From contig JANOQM010000040.1 of assembly GCA_031422295.1 (NCBI GenBank), forward strand, positions 40,920-104,919: a DNA stretch of 64,000 bases. The letters are read 5' to 3'. The translations under genes were made by a program, and so were the position numbers. How positions within the stretch are numbered: position 1 is the stretch's first letter; every line of letters starts with the position of its first letter. This document shows positions 16,953 to 25,250 of this stretch, one piece after another. Source of the stretch: JANOMH01 sp031422295. Its GTDB lineage: Bacteria > Pseudomonadota > Alphaproteobacteria > Rhodobacterales > Rhodobacteraceae. The notes beneath the pieces were generated by a model that was not told the origin of the DNA, did not search any database, and saw only the letters and a program-made list of their open reading frames with translations.

Positions 16953-17626
16953 CGGTTTCGCATCCGCCGCATGAACGCCGCCCAGCCGCCGGGGGCGACA
17001 AGGGTGGACAGGCATAATCCGGTGGCAAAGCCCGCCACATCGGCGACCCATGTAGGATCACCGCCAAACAGCAGGGCGAACAGCAACTGGATTGCCATCA
17101 GAAACCCAATCATCTGAAACGCCCGCAATTGGTTTTCACCCATCTGCCCAAGGCGCAGCCACTGGATATAGGTGAAGGCCCCGATCAACCCGTAATCGGG
17201 CGGATACACACCAACCAATGGGTAACGGCCATCCATGACGATCCCATAGGCGATTGCGCCAACCACCGCGGAAATCACAAATATCGCGAGGACAGACAAT
17301 GGATGAAACACGTCTCCCACGAACTTGCCCAAGGCCAACAGGATCGCCACACCGAACAATGCCTGGGTAAAGCTGCCATGTACAAACGCGTAACTGACAA
17401 AGCGTTTGAGCATGTCGAAGGAATAATCGCTTCGTTCAGTCACCTGATCCCAGACAGCCGGGGAAAAACCAAAGTCCGCTATGGCATTATTGCGCCACCC
17501 GATCCCCAGTTGCCCGCCGATCAAACCAGCCCCGGCAAGGCTAAGGGCTGCTTCCACGACAAAGATTACAACGCATAGCCCGATGATGACCGGCGGGATT
17601 GGGTTGACCGGGTTTTGGGTATTCAC
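16949..17626 (-). CDS. Rhomboid-fold protein lacking catalytic residues (pseudoprotease)
   Basis: A 225-residue protein with about six membrane segments of the rhomboid family. A GTG start at 17626 is chosen because AAGGAG lies seven bases upstream; longer in-frame readings have no family similarity. The residues that make an active rhomboid are missing. The GxSG motif reads GLIG (residues 146-149, Ile for Ser), the last-helix AHxxGF reads ADVAGF (Asp196 for His), and the HxxxN of the second helix reads QALFG. It is therefore likely a non-proteolytic rhomboid relative (iRhom or derlin-like in principle). It is divergent from trpS. Confidence 0.82.
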   Translation of the reverse strand: MNTQNPVNPIPPVIIGLCVVIFVVEAALSLAGAGLIGGQLGIGWRNNAIADFGFSPAVWDQVTERSDYSFDMLKRFVSYAFVHGSFTQALFGVAILLALGKFVGDVFHPLSVLAIFVISAVVGAIAYGIVMDGRYPLVGVYPPDYGLIGAFTYIQWLRLGQMGENQLRAFQMIGFLMAIQLLFALLFGGDPTWVADVAGFATGLCLSTLVAPGGWAAFMRRMRNR

Positions 17627-17699
17627 TGCTGCGCTCCTTGACGAGTGTTGGGGGCATGGGTAAGCGAGACAGACCCTTTTATCCAGTGAGTTGACCCCG

Positions 17700-18713
17700 A
17701 TGACACAGCCAAAGTTCACACCCCGTGTGTTTTCCGGCATCAAGCCATCGGGCGGCCTGACCCTGGGCAATTATCTGGGTGCGATCAAGCGGTTCGTCGG
17801 CATGCAGGGGCCGGATTTCGAGACGATCTATTGTGTCGTCGATATGCATGCGATCACCGTCTGGCAGGACCCCGCCGACCTGCGCGCCGCCACCCGCGAG
17901 GTCGCCGCCGGCTTTCTGGCGGCCGGGATTGATCCGGCACGGTCGATCCTGTTCAACCAGAGCCAAGTATCCGCCCATACCGAATTAGGTTGGATTTTCA
18001 ACTGTGTGACCCGGCTGGGTTGGATGAACCGGATGACCCAGTTCAAGGAAAAGGCCGGGGCGAATGCGGAAAAGCAATCGCTGGGCCTGTATGCTTATCC
18101 GGCGCTGATGGCCGCCGACATTTTGCTTTATCATGCGACCCATGTGCCGGTGGGCGATGATCAGAAACAACATGTCGAACTGACCCGCGATATCGCAGCC
18201 AAGTTCAACCATGACTATAAAGTCGATTTCTTTCCGATCACCGAACCGGTCATCGAAGGCCCCGCCACCCGCGTGATGAACCTGCGTGACGGGACCAAGA
18301 AGATGTCAAAATCCGGCGAGTCCGATATGGAGCGCATCAATATGACCGATGATGCCGACACCATATCGAAAAAGTTCAAGAAAGCCCGGACAGATCCTGC
18401 GCCTTTACCCGATAACTTGTCAGATTTGGACAACCGGCCCGAGGCGCGCAATCTGGTCGATATCTATGCCGCCTTGTCTGACATCACACCGGATGCGGTT
18501 ATTGCCCAATATGCCGGGGCCGGATGGGGCGTGTTCAAGCCCGCGTTGGCCGATCTGGCCGTCGATAGGCTCGCCCCGATTTCAGCTGAAATGGCCCGGT
18601 TGATGGCCGATCCGGCAGAAATTGATCGGATTTTGGCGCAGGGTGCAGACAAGGCGCGGGTCTTGGCCGCACCGGTTCTGCAACGGACATATGAGATTGT
18701 CGGGATGCGGTAG
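17700..18713 (+). CDS. trpS: Tryptophanyl-tRNA synthetase
   Basis: A 337-residue class I aminoacyl-tRNA synthetase. The HIGH-equivalent is PSGGLTLGNYLGA, the KMSKS loop is KKMSKSGES, and the Trp-binding region contains YPALMAADILLYHATHVPVG. Length and all motifs are normal. The ATG at 17700 starts the family N terminus; the TTG at 17691 is in frame but unlikely. It charges tRNA-Trp in the cytosol. A dyad at 18744-18778 follows the stop. Confidence 0.96.
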   Translation: MTQPKFTPRVFSGIKPSGGLTLGNYLGAIKRFVGMQGPDFETIYCVVDMHAITVWQDPADLRAATREVAAGFLAAGIDPARSILFNQSQVSAHTELGWIFNCVTRLGWMNRMTQFKEKAGANAEKQSLGLYAYPALMAADILLYHATHVPVGDDQKQHVELTRDIAAKFNHDYKVDFFPITEPVIEGPATRVMNLRDGTKKMSKSGESDMERINMTDDADTISKKFKKARTDPAPLPDNLSDLDNRPEARNLVDIYAALSDITPDAVIAQYAGAGWGVFKPALADLAVDRLAPISAEMARLMADPAEIDRILAQGADKARVLAAPVLQRTYEIVGMR

Positions 18714-18743
18714 CACGGCACATTGGCCAACTTGTGTAATAAT

Positions 18744-18778
18744 GCACAGTGTCGGTGAATCTTATCACAGTTCTGTGC
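18744..18778. promoter_or_regulatory. Nested inverted repeat upstream of VOC gene
   Basis: GCACAG (18744-18749) pairs with CTGTGC (18773-18778), and inside it GTGA (18755-18758) pairs with TCAC (18765-18768). It lies between trpS and the VOC gene. No T-run follows, so an operator is more likely than a terminator. Confidence 0.4.
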
Positions 18779-18824
18779 GGAACTGATTAGGGGTATGGTG
18801 GATCAAACAAAAGGACCTTGATCC

Positions 18825-19307
18825 ATGTCATTCACAGCACCCCCCACTACCCGCATCGGCCATGTCCACCTGAAGGTTGCCGACCTTGATCGGGCGATTG
18901 CTTTTTATTGCAACATCTTAGGGTTTGAACTTGTCACTCGCTATGGCACGCAAGCGGCGTTTCTATCCGCCGGGGGTTATCACCACCATATCGGCCTGAA
19001 CACGTGGGAAAGCTTGGGGGCCAGCCCGCCGCCACCGGGCCACACTGGTCTGTATCACACAGCATTCCTGTACCCGGACCGCAAATCACTGGCGCAGGTT
19101 TTGCAATCGGTGATCAGCGCCGGGATAGAGATTGACGGGGCCGCCGATCACGGGGTCAGCGAGGCGATTTATGTGCGCGACCCGGATCAGAACGGGGTCG
19201 AGCTGTACCGCGACCGACCCGAGGCTGAATGGCCACGCGACCCTGATGGCAAACTGCAGATGTCCAACAACCGGTTTGACCTGACCAAGCTGCTGACCGA
19301 GGCCTGA
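18825..19307 (+). CDS. VOC (glyoxalase/extradiol dioxygenase fold) family protein
   Basis: A 160-residue protein with two beta-alpha-beta-beta-beta modules. The metal-ligand context IGHVHLKVADLDRAIAFY starts the first module, YHHHIGLNTWES is in the middle, and DPDQNGVELYRDRP provides the C-terminal glutamate ligand typical of the catechol-2,3-dioxygenase-like (CatE) subfamily. The metal triad H-H-E seems intact, so catalysis is plausible. The substrate is not deducible. It is a single gene with its own promoter region after trpS. Confidence 0.85.
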   Translation: MSFTAPPTTRIGHVHLKVADLDRAIAFYCNILGFELVTRYGTQAAFLSAGGYHHHIGLNTWESLGASPPPPGHTGLYHTAFLYPDRKSLAQVLQSVISAGIEIDGAADHGVSEAIYVRDPDQNGVELYRDRPEAEWPRDPDGKLQMSNNRFDLTKLLTEA

Positions 19308-19440
19308 AACTGTCACAAATCGGAATCCGACTCGGGCCATAAACACGGTGTGCTGCTGCGGATTGTCCGTCCTGTCGCAGCCGGGCTGACCTTGCAGACG
19401 CAACGGCAGCCGCATCGGCCCTGTCCCCGCCGGTGATCAG

Positions 19441-19474
19441 AATGCGCCCGGGACACCCCGCCCGGGCGCATTTT
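19441..19474 (+). terminator. Strong hairpin terminator after VOC gene
   Basis: AATGCGCCCGGG (19441-19452) and CCCGGGCGCATT (19461-19472) form a perfect 12-bp stem with an 8-base loop, followed by TTTT. It is 134 bp after the VOC stop, leaving room for a short untranslated tail or a small RNA. Confidence 0.7.
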
Positions 19475-19567
19475 CCATAGCCTTTGCCAGTTATGTCGCA
19501 CGCAGGATTAGATTGCGACGCAGCCTCCGTTCCGGCACAGTGGCGTTTGGGATATGGGAGGGGCATG

Positions 19568-20023
19568 ATGCGCAAATTCCTCGTGGTGCTGGATGACAGC
19601 CGCGAATGCCTGAATGCCATGCGCTTTGCCGCGATGCGGGCGGCCCATACTGGCGGCGGCGTGCAGATATTGTCGATCATCCCGCCCGATGACTTCAAAC
19701 AATGGGCCGGCGTGGCCGAAATCATGCGGGCCGAGGCGCGCGAGCGGATCGAAGTGCATTTCGAGGTTTTCGCCAAATGGATGCGCGACAAGCAAGGCGT
19801 GGACCCTGAACTGGTGATCCGCGAAGGCGAGCCTGTCCCCGAGATTATGGCCCAGATCCGCGAGGATGGCGCGATTGGTATCATCGTGCTGGGGGCCGCC
19901 ACCGATAACAAAGGGCCTGGGCCGCTGGTCACGCAACTGACCCGGGTCATTGGCAGCCTGCCGATCCCGATAACCATTGTGCCCGGCGATATGTCGAAAG
20001 AGCGGCTGGAAGAAATTACCTGA
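19568..20023 (+). CDS. Universal stress protein (UspA family)
   Basis: A 151-residue UspA-fold protein. It begins MRKFLVVLDDSRECLNAM, the usual first strand, and has IIVLGAATDNKGPGP and a C-terminal IPITIVPG segment matching the nucleotide-binding G-2x-G-9x-G region loosely. Two adjacent ATGs (19565, 19568) follow GGGAGGGG; the second has better spacing. UspA proteins are induced under starvation or stress. The specific role is unknown. Upstream in-frame sequence has no similarity to the family. Confidence 0.85.
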   Translation: MRKFLVVLDDSRECLNAMRFAAMRAAHTGGGVQILSIIPPDDFKQWAGVAEIMRAEARERIEVHFEVFAKWMRDKQGVDPELVIREGEPVPEIMAQIREDGAIGIIVLGAATDNKGPGPLVTQLTRVIGSLPIPITIVPGDMSKERLEEIT

Positions 20024-20397
20024 CCCGCAGGACAGATTGCCCAAAAACTAGGCAGTTTCATCGGCCAAATCCGGCCCATCTCGCTGCCTCGGCCAAGAAA
20101 TCACCGTCACATTATCGCGTCAAAGGTTTCAGATCACGTCGACGTGCGCACAGCGTTACCATTACCGGGGCCCCTTGGTGCGCAACGGCAAGAACCGCTG
20201 TTCAGCGCCTCACATAACCGCCTACACGTCAGGATTGTGACAGTTTCAAGGGGGAAACGACATCACAAAAGTCACGACTTTTCGTGATCGGACCGGACCT
20301 TTTGCCGCCGGAAATGATGCCCAGATGTCTTTCATCAACAGCGGACACCGCGCCGCTGATGACCGAAACAACGATAACCCCTTTAAGGAATACAACC
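20024..20397. other. 374-bp gap with hairpin, no gene recognised
   Basis: Between the universal stress gene and the small secreted protein. It contains the imperfect hairpin at 20262-20289 and the presumed promoter of the secreted gene. In-frame upstream extension of the secreted ORF to 20284 lacks a ribosome site. No RNA gene was recognised. Confidence 0.6.
20262..20289. promoter_or_regulatory. Imperfect dyad in leader of secreted-protein gene
   Basis: ATCACAAAAGT (20262-20272) mirrors ACTTTTCGTGAT (20277-20288 region) with one bulged base. It lies about 110 bp before the start of the small secreted protein and could be an operator or a 5' leader hairpin. Confidence 0.35.
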
Positions 20398-20751
20398 ATG
20401 TCCAAGACTCTTTTCGCACTTGCCGCTGCCGCTGTTGTCGGCGCAGCCACCTTTGCCGCAGCCGAGCCGTTCAACTCGGCTGGCAATTATTTCAGCCAAT
20501 CGACAACTGTCGAAGCCAACTCTGTATTTGACGTCGCACTCGTCACCACAACTGGTGCTGGCACCGTGGCGATTTATGACTACAACGCAGGTACCCAAGG
20601 CGCATTGCTGGGCCAGATCGCCGTAAATGCAGGCGCCAATGCGGACCTGCGCATCAACCTGGGCGTACCACCGCGCAATGACGTCATTGCCGTGTTAACC
20701 GTTGCTGGCGAAGTCACTGCAACGCAGACCTTTGAAGTGACCACCCGCTAA
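20398..20751 (+). CDS. Small secreted protein of unknown function
   Basis: A 117-residue protein. The signal peptide is clear (KTLFALAAAAVVGAATFAAA, cleavage probably after AEP or AAA near residue 22). The mature part is rich in Ala, Thr and Val and has no cysteines, suggesting a small beta-rich periplasmic or extracellular protein. AAGGA ten bases upstream supports the ATG at 20398. It stands alone, followed by a strong terminator at 20774-20809, so it is a monocistronic and possibly abundant product. I do not recognise the family. Confidence 0.75.
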   Translation: MSKTLFALAAAAVVGAATFAAAEPFNSAGNYFSQSTTVEANSVFDVALVTTTGAGTVAIYDYNAGTQGALLGQIAVNAGANADLRINLGVPPRNDVIAVLTVAGEVTATQTFEVTTR

Positions 20752-20773
20752 ATCTGGTGGTTTGGTTCCGCCG

Positions 20774-20809
20774 AGGCCAGTTCCGCAAGGGGCTGGCCTT
20801 AGGCGTTTT
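20774..20809 (+). terminator. Hairpin terminator with GCAA tetraloop
   Basis: AGGCCAGTTCC (20774-20784) pairs with GGGGCTGGCCT (20789-20799), including two G-U pairs, around a GCAA tetraloop. TTTT follows at 20806-20809. It terminates the small secreted-protein gene. Confidence 0.65.
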
Positions 20810-20898
20810 AGAATCGTTCCAAGAATTGGCCCGTCCCAACCTTGACTTGACCGATGTCCGGGCGCATATCTGAAATCTGACAAAAAGGGTTTGCCAAG

Positions 20899-21459
20899 AT
20901 GTTCATCCAGACCGAATCTACCCCGAACCCGGCCACGCTGAAGTTTCTGCCCGCCCAGACCGTGCTGGACGTCGGGACAGCCGATTTCCCGAACGAGGCC
21001 GCAGCCGCAGGATCGCCTTTGGCCAAGCGCATATTTGCAACCGGCCAAGTGACAGGCGTGTTTTTCGGTATTGATTTCATCACCGTGACCAAGGCCGAGG
21101 GTGCCGAATGGGACCATATCAAACCGGCCATTCTGGGCGCGGTGATGGAACATTATCAGTCGGGTCAGCCGGTAATCGAGGGCGGCAAAATATCCTCAGG
21201 GCATGCAGAGCACACGGGCGAGGATGCTGGCATTGTCAACCAGATCAAGGAACTGCTGGATACCCGCGTCCGCCCTGCCGTGGCGCAGGATGGTGGCGAC
21301 ATCACCTTTCACGGCTTTGACCGGGGCATCGTCTATCTGCACATGCAGGGGGCCTGTGCGGGCTGCCCGTCGTCGACCCTGACGTTGAAGATGGGGATCG
21401 AAAACCTGCTGCGCCATTATATCCCCGAGGTGGTCGAGGTGCGGCCTGTTGCGGCCTAG
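20899..21459 (+). CDS. nfuA: NifU family Fe-S carrier protein
   Basis: A 186-residue Fe-S scaffold/carrier. The N-terminal Nfu domain begins MFIQTESTPNPATLKFLP. The C-terminal NifU domain carries RPAVAQDGGDITFHGF and the cluster-binding CxxC as ACAGCPSS. Alphaproteobacterial and mitochondrial NFU1 proteins have this same two-domain order. It delivers 4Fe-4S clusters to client enzymes such as lipoyl synthase and aconitase. The last bases overlap the TTG start of tsaB. Confidence 0.93.
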   Translation: MFIQTESTPNPATLKFLPAQTVLDVGTADFPNEAAAAGSPLAKRIFATGQVTGVFFGIDFITVTKAEGAEWDHIKPAILGAVMEHYQSGQPVIEGGKISSGHAEHTGEDAGIVNQIKELLDTRVRPAVAQDGGDITFHGFDRGIVYLHMQGACAGCPSSTLTLKMGIENLLRHYIPEVVEVRPVAA

Positions 21460-22036
21460 TCTGATACTGGCATTCGACACAACGGCGGCGCATTGTGCCG
21501 CCGCTTTGCTGTCAGGCGATGACCTGCTGGCGGTCCGGGTCGATCCGATGGCCAAAGGCCAGGCCGAACATCTGGTCGGTATGCTGAACCAGGTCTTGGC
21601 CGGACACGGGCTGGGCTGGTCAGACCTGACAGCGATTGGCGTCGGCATTGGCCCCGGCAACTTTACCGGCATCCGCATATCGGTCGCTGCGGCCCGGGGT
21701 CTGGCCCTGGGGTTGGGTATCCCGGCCATTGGTGTCAGCGGGTTTGACGCCGCCGCATATGGCCTGCCCCGCCCGGTTACTGTTGCCATCTCTGCCCCGC
21801 GTGGCATGGCCTATGTCCAGACCTTTACCATCACCCAGTCCCACGACCCGCAGCTTGTTGCCGTGGCGGACATCGGGACGGCGATCCTACCCGGCTTGGT
21901 CCCTGACCTGATCGGCGCAACTGCCCGGATTGCTGCGCACCGCAGCATATCCCCTCAGCCCCGCCCCGCACCGCTGTATGTGCGCCCGCCCGATGCGGCC
22001 CCGTCGCGGGATGCCGCACCTGTTTTGCTGTCATGA
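21449..22036 (+). CDS. tsaB: tRNA threonylcarbamoyladenosine biosynthesis protein TsaB
   Basis: A 195-residue ASKHA-fold protein that supports TsaD in making the t6A modification at position 37 of ANN-decoding tRNAs. LILAFDTTAAHCAAAL, GIGPGNFTGIRISVAAARGLA and the short C-terminal lobe identify it. The likely start is TTG at 21449, which overlaps nfuA by 11 bp; no other in-frame start precedes the conserved AFDTT. Its stop overlaps the rimI start (ATGA, 22033-22036). Confidence 0.92.
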   Translation: MRPSLILAFDTTAAHCAAALLSGDDLLAVRVDPMAKGQAEHLVGMLNQVLAGHGLGWSDLTAIGVGIGPGNFTGIRISVAAARGLALGLGIPAIGVSGFDAAAYGLPRPVTVAISAPRGMAYVQTFTITQSHDPQLVAVADIGTAILPGLVPDLIGATARIAAHRSISPQPRPAPLYVRPPDAAPSRDAAPVLLS

Positions 22037-22443
22037 CTCCGGATACACTGGCCACCACTCATGCCCGGGCCTTTGTCGCCACGCGGGGCTGGTCGGCCTT
22101 GGAATTTGCCGCACTGCTGGCCAGTCCGGGCATCATTCTGACCGGCGATGCCACGGCCTTTGTGCTGGGCCGGGTTACATTGGACGAGGCAGAGGTGCTG
22201 ACTCTGGCCACCGATCCCGCCCTTCAACGCCGGGGCCATGCGCGGGCGGCCTTGGCCGCGTTCGAGGCACAGGCCCGGGCTGCCGGGGCGGAAAAGGCGT
22301 TTTTGGAAGTGGCCGAGGACAATCACCCGGCAAAAGCCCTGTATGCCGCCGCAAGTTATACACAGGTCGGGCGGCGTCCCGGGTATTATGCAACCCTGAC
22401 GGGCAATCGGGTTGCGGCCCTGATTCTGCAAAAGCTGGTTTAA
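22033..22443 (+). CDS. rimI: RimI-like GNAT N-acetyltransferase
   Basis: A 136-residue GNAT-fold acetyltransferase. The acetyl-CoA-binding A motif is LATDPALQRRGHARAAL (Q/RxxGxA), then FLEVAEDNHPAKALYAAASY. RimI acetylates the N-terminal alanine of ribosomal protein S18. The overlap with tsaB is the conserved tsaB-rimI pairing seen in many bacteria, which supports the name over other GNAT enzymes. Confidence 0.85.
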   Translation: MTPDTLATTHARAFVATRGWSALEFAALLASPGIILTGDATAFVLGRVTLDEAEVLTLATDPALQRRGHARAALAAFEAQARAAGAEKAFLEVAEDNHPAKALYAAASYTQVGRRPGYYATLTGNRVAALILQKLV

Positions 22444-22518
22444 GCTGCTGACCCAGCGTCAGTTTCCAGATCGGCATGCCCCGAACGATGCAACTGATGC
22501 GATTTTCACAGAATCCTG

Positions 22519-22547
22519 TTGACCCTGCCCGCCCCACGTTGCCTTAT
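22519..22547 (+). promoter_or_regulatory. Candidate promoter for nucleoside transporter operon
   Basis: TTGACC (22519-22524), a 17-bp spacer and CCTTAT (22542-22547) lie about 95 bp before the BMP gene start. The -10 element is weak. Confidence 0.35.
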
Positions 22548-22640
22548 TTGCCCATGTTCCGGCCAAATCGCCGGATCGCTGTCGTGGGGAAACGGGCCCC
22601 TGCCCAAAAGCCCCCAAAACAAACGTCCTGGGAGACATCT

Positions 22641-23636
22641 ATGACCTTCATCCAAAAATTCTTCGGTGCGACCGCTGTACTGGCTCTGTCCGCCGGTGCC
22701 GCATTGGCCGACCCTGCCATCATTTTCGACCTTGGTGGCAAGTTCGACAAATCCTTTAACGAATCCGCCTTCAACGGTGCGACCCGTTGGGCCGAAGAAA
22801 CCGGCGGCACATTTGCTGAAACCGAACTTCAGTCCGATGCCCAGCGCGAACAGGCGCTGCGTCGTTTTGCCGAAGCAGGCAATAACCCCATCGTCATGGC
22901 TGGCTTTGGCTTTGCAACCCCGCTGAGTGTTGTGGCTGCAGACTATCCTGACACCAAGTTCGTGATCATCGACATGGTCGTCGATGCGCCGAACGTCCGG
23001 TCGGTTGTGTTCAACGAACATGAAGGATCCTATCTGGTTGGCATGTTGGCTGCCATGGCGTCGGAATCCGGCACTGTTGGCTTCATCGGTGGCATGGACG
23101 TCCCGCTGATCCGCAAATTCGCCTGCGGCTATGCCCAAGGCGTGTTGGCGGTAAACCCCGATGCGACGGTGATTGCCAACATGACCGGCACCACCCCAGC
23201 TGCATGGAATGACCCGGTCAAGGGCTCGGAACTGACATTGGCCCAGATCAGCCAGGGCGCTGACGTGGTTTATGCCGCTGCCGGTGGCACCGGTGTGGGC
23301 GTTCTGCAAACCGCCGCTGACAGCAATATCCTGTCGATCGGTGTGGACGCCAACCAGAACTACCTCCACCCCGGCGAAGTGCTGACCTCGATGCTCAAGC
23401 GCGTTGACAATGCAGTTTACGAAGCCTTCACCGCAGGAATGGATGTGGGGACCGGCATAAACGTGATGGGTATCGCGAATGGCGGCGTTGGTTATGCGGC
23501 AGACGAATTCAATGCCGAATTGCTGACCCCGGAAATGATCACCGCCGTTGATGCCGCATCCGCAGCAATCGCATCAGGGACACTGGTTGTGCACGACTAC
23601 ACCAGCGACGATAGCTGTCCGGCGCTGACGTTCTGA
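22641..23636 (+). CDS. BMP family nucleoside-binding lipoprotein-like ABC substrate-binding protein
   Basis: A 331-residue periplasmic binding protein. The signal peptide is residues 1-23 (cleavage after ALA) and there is no lipobox cysteine. The mature part starts DPAIIFDLGGKFDKSFNESA, diagnostic of the BMP/PnrA/TmpC family that binds purine nucleosides. GGGAG precedes the ATG at 22641; an ORF extending upstream to 22476 is in frame but is leader sequence. It leads an operon with an ATPase, two permeases and a purine nucleoside phosphorylase, so purine nucleosides are the likely ligands. Confidence 0.9.
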   Translation: MTFIQKFFGATAVLALSAGAALADPAIIFDLGGKFDKSFNESAFNGATRWAEETGGTFAETELQSDAQREQALRRFAEAGNNPIVMAGFGFATPLSVVAADYPDTKFVIIDMVVDAPNVRSVVFNEHEGSYLVGMLAAMASESGTVGFIGGMDVPLIRKFACGYAQGVLAVNPDATVIANMTGTTPAAWNDPVKGSELTLAQISQGADVVYAAAGGTGVGVLQTAADSNILSIGVDANQNYLHPGEVLTSMLKRVDNAVYEAFTAGMDVGTGINVMGIANGGVGYAADEFNAELLTPEMITAVDAASAAIASGTLVVHDYTSDDSCPALTF

Positions 23637-23661
23637 TTGTCTGGTAAAAGTTAATAAGAAC

Positions 23662-23691
23662 GGGGCCGTGCTGCAGTAGCGGCACGGCCCC
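23662..23691 (+). other. Intercistronic hairpin after substrate-binding gene
   Basis: GGGGCCGTGC (23662-23671) and GCACGGCCCC (23682-23691) form a perfect 10-bp stem with a 10-base loop and no T-run. Such hairpins often protect the highly expressed binding-protein part of an ABC operon mRNA from 3' decay. Confidence 0.6.
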
Positions 23692-23711
23692 TGTCGCAAG
23701 GGGGGCGGGGC

Positions 23712-25250
23712 ATGGCAGACCAAATTCCGGCAATCGAATTGCGCGGCATATCCAAGGCGTTCGGCCCGGTGCAGGCCAACAAGGATATCTCGATCCGCGT
23801 CATGCCCGGCACGATTCACGGCATTATCGGTGAAAACGGTGCGGGCAAATCGACCCTCATGTCGATCCTGTATGGGTTTTATAAGGCCGACGCGGGCGAG
23901 ATTTTCATTGCCGGCAAGAAAACCCTGATCCCCGACAGCCAATCGGCGATTGCTGCGGGCATCGGCATGGTGTTCCAGCATTTCAAACTGGTCGAGAATT
24001 TTACCGTGCTGGAAAATGTAGTGCTGGGGGCCGAAGATGGTGCCATGCTGCGCCCGTCCTTGGCCAAAGCCCGCCACCAGCTTAAACAGCTGGCCGACGA
24101 ATATGAGCTGAACGTCGAACCTGATGCGCTGGTCGAAGAAATCGGCGTCGGCATGCAGCAGCGGGTTGAGATTCTCAAAGCGCTGTATCGCCGGGCCGAT
24201 ATTCTGATTTTGGACGAACCGACCGGCGTGCTGACCCCCGCCGAAGCGGATCATTTGTTCCGCATTCTGGAAAACCTGAAGCGCGAGGGCAAGACGATCA
24301 TCCTGATCACCCATAAGCTGCGGGAAATCATGGAGATTACCGATACCGTGTCAGTGATGCGCCGGGGCGAGATGACCGCCACGGTCAAAACCTCTGAAAC
24401 CAGCCCGCCCGAACTGGCCGAACTGATGGTGGGTCGCAAGGTGCTGCTGAGTGTCGAAAAACCCCCGGCCAAACTGGGTGCGCCGGTGTTGCAAGTGCAG
24501 AACCTGTCGGTGACGGACGCCAAAAAGGTCCAGCGCGTCAAAGGCATTAGTTTTGACATTCGGGCAGGCGAAATCCTCGGGATCGCGGGTGTTGCGGGCA
24601 ATGGCCAATCCGAACTGCTCGAGGTTTTAGGCGGCTATCGCAAGGGCAGCGGGACCATCCTGCTAAACGGCATTCCGCTGGACCTGACCGGGGCCAAATC
24701 CGACGGCCAGACCCGCCGCGCCATGGGCATCGCCCATGTGCCCGAGGACCGCCAGAGCGAAGGCCTGATCATGGATTTCATGGCCTGGGAAAATATCGCT
24801 TTTGGTCATCATAATGATGCAAAGTATCAAAAAAATGCTTTGTTCATGAATAACAAGGCGATCCGTGCCGATACCGCTGCCAAAATGGCCCGCTTTGACG
24901 TGCGCCCGCCGAACCCGCTGTTGACTGCCAAAAACTTTTCTGGTGGCAACCAGCAGAAAATCGTCGTTGCACGCGAAATTGAGAGTAACCCTGACCTGCT
25001 GCTGATCGGCCAGCCGACCCGGGGTGTGGATATCGGGGCGATTGAATTCATACACAAACAAATCGTCGCCCTGCGCGATCAGGGCAAGGCGATCTTGCTG
25101 GTCAGTGTCGAACTGGACGAAATCATGTCGCTGTCCGACCGTATTGCCGTGATGTTTGACGGACAAATCATGGGCGAACGCCTGCCCGCCCAGACCAACG
25201 CACGTGAACTGGGCCTGCTCATGGCCGGGATCAAAGGGGAGGCCGCCTGA
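23712..25250 (+). CDS. Nucleoside ABC transporter, tandem ATPase subunit
   Basis: A 512-residue protein with two ABC cassettes. The first has Walker A GENGAGKST and Walker B ILILDEPTGVL. The second has the degenerate Walker A GVAGNGQSELL and signature NFSGGNQQKIVVARE, as in RbsA/NupA-type sugar and nucleoside importers. It powers the two permeases encoded next. It ends in TGATGG, sharing one base with the first permease gene. Confidence 0.92.
   Translation: MADQIPAIELRGISKAFGPVQANKDISIRVMPGTIHGIIGENGAGKSTLMSILYGFYKADAGEIFIAGKKTLIPDSQSAIAAGIGMVFQHFKLVENFTVLENVVLGAEDGAMLRPSLAKARHQLKQLADEYELNVEPDALVEEIGVGMQQRVEILKALYRRADILILDEPTGVLTPAEADHLFRILENLKREGKTIILITHKLREIMEITDTVSVMRRGEMTATVKTSETSPPELAELMVGRKVLLSVEKPPAKLGAPVLQVQNLSVTDAKKVQRVKGISFDIRAGEILGIAGVAGNGQSELLEVLGGYRKGSGTILLNGIPLDLTGAKSDGQTRRAMGIAHVPEDRQSEGLIMDFMAWENIAFGHHNDAKYQKNALFMNNKAIRADTAAKMARFDVRPPNPLLTAKNFSGGNQQKIVVAREIESNPDLLLIGQPTRGVDIGAIEFIHKQIVALRDQGKAILLVSVELDEIMSLSDRIAVMFDGQIMGERLPAQTNARELGLLMAGIKGEAA

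Noticed and set aside
22476..22640. In-frame extension of the BMP-type binding protein
   Set aside because: It would place a non-hydrophobic segment before a perfect signal peptide, and GGGAG supports the ATG at 22641.
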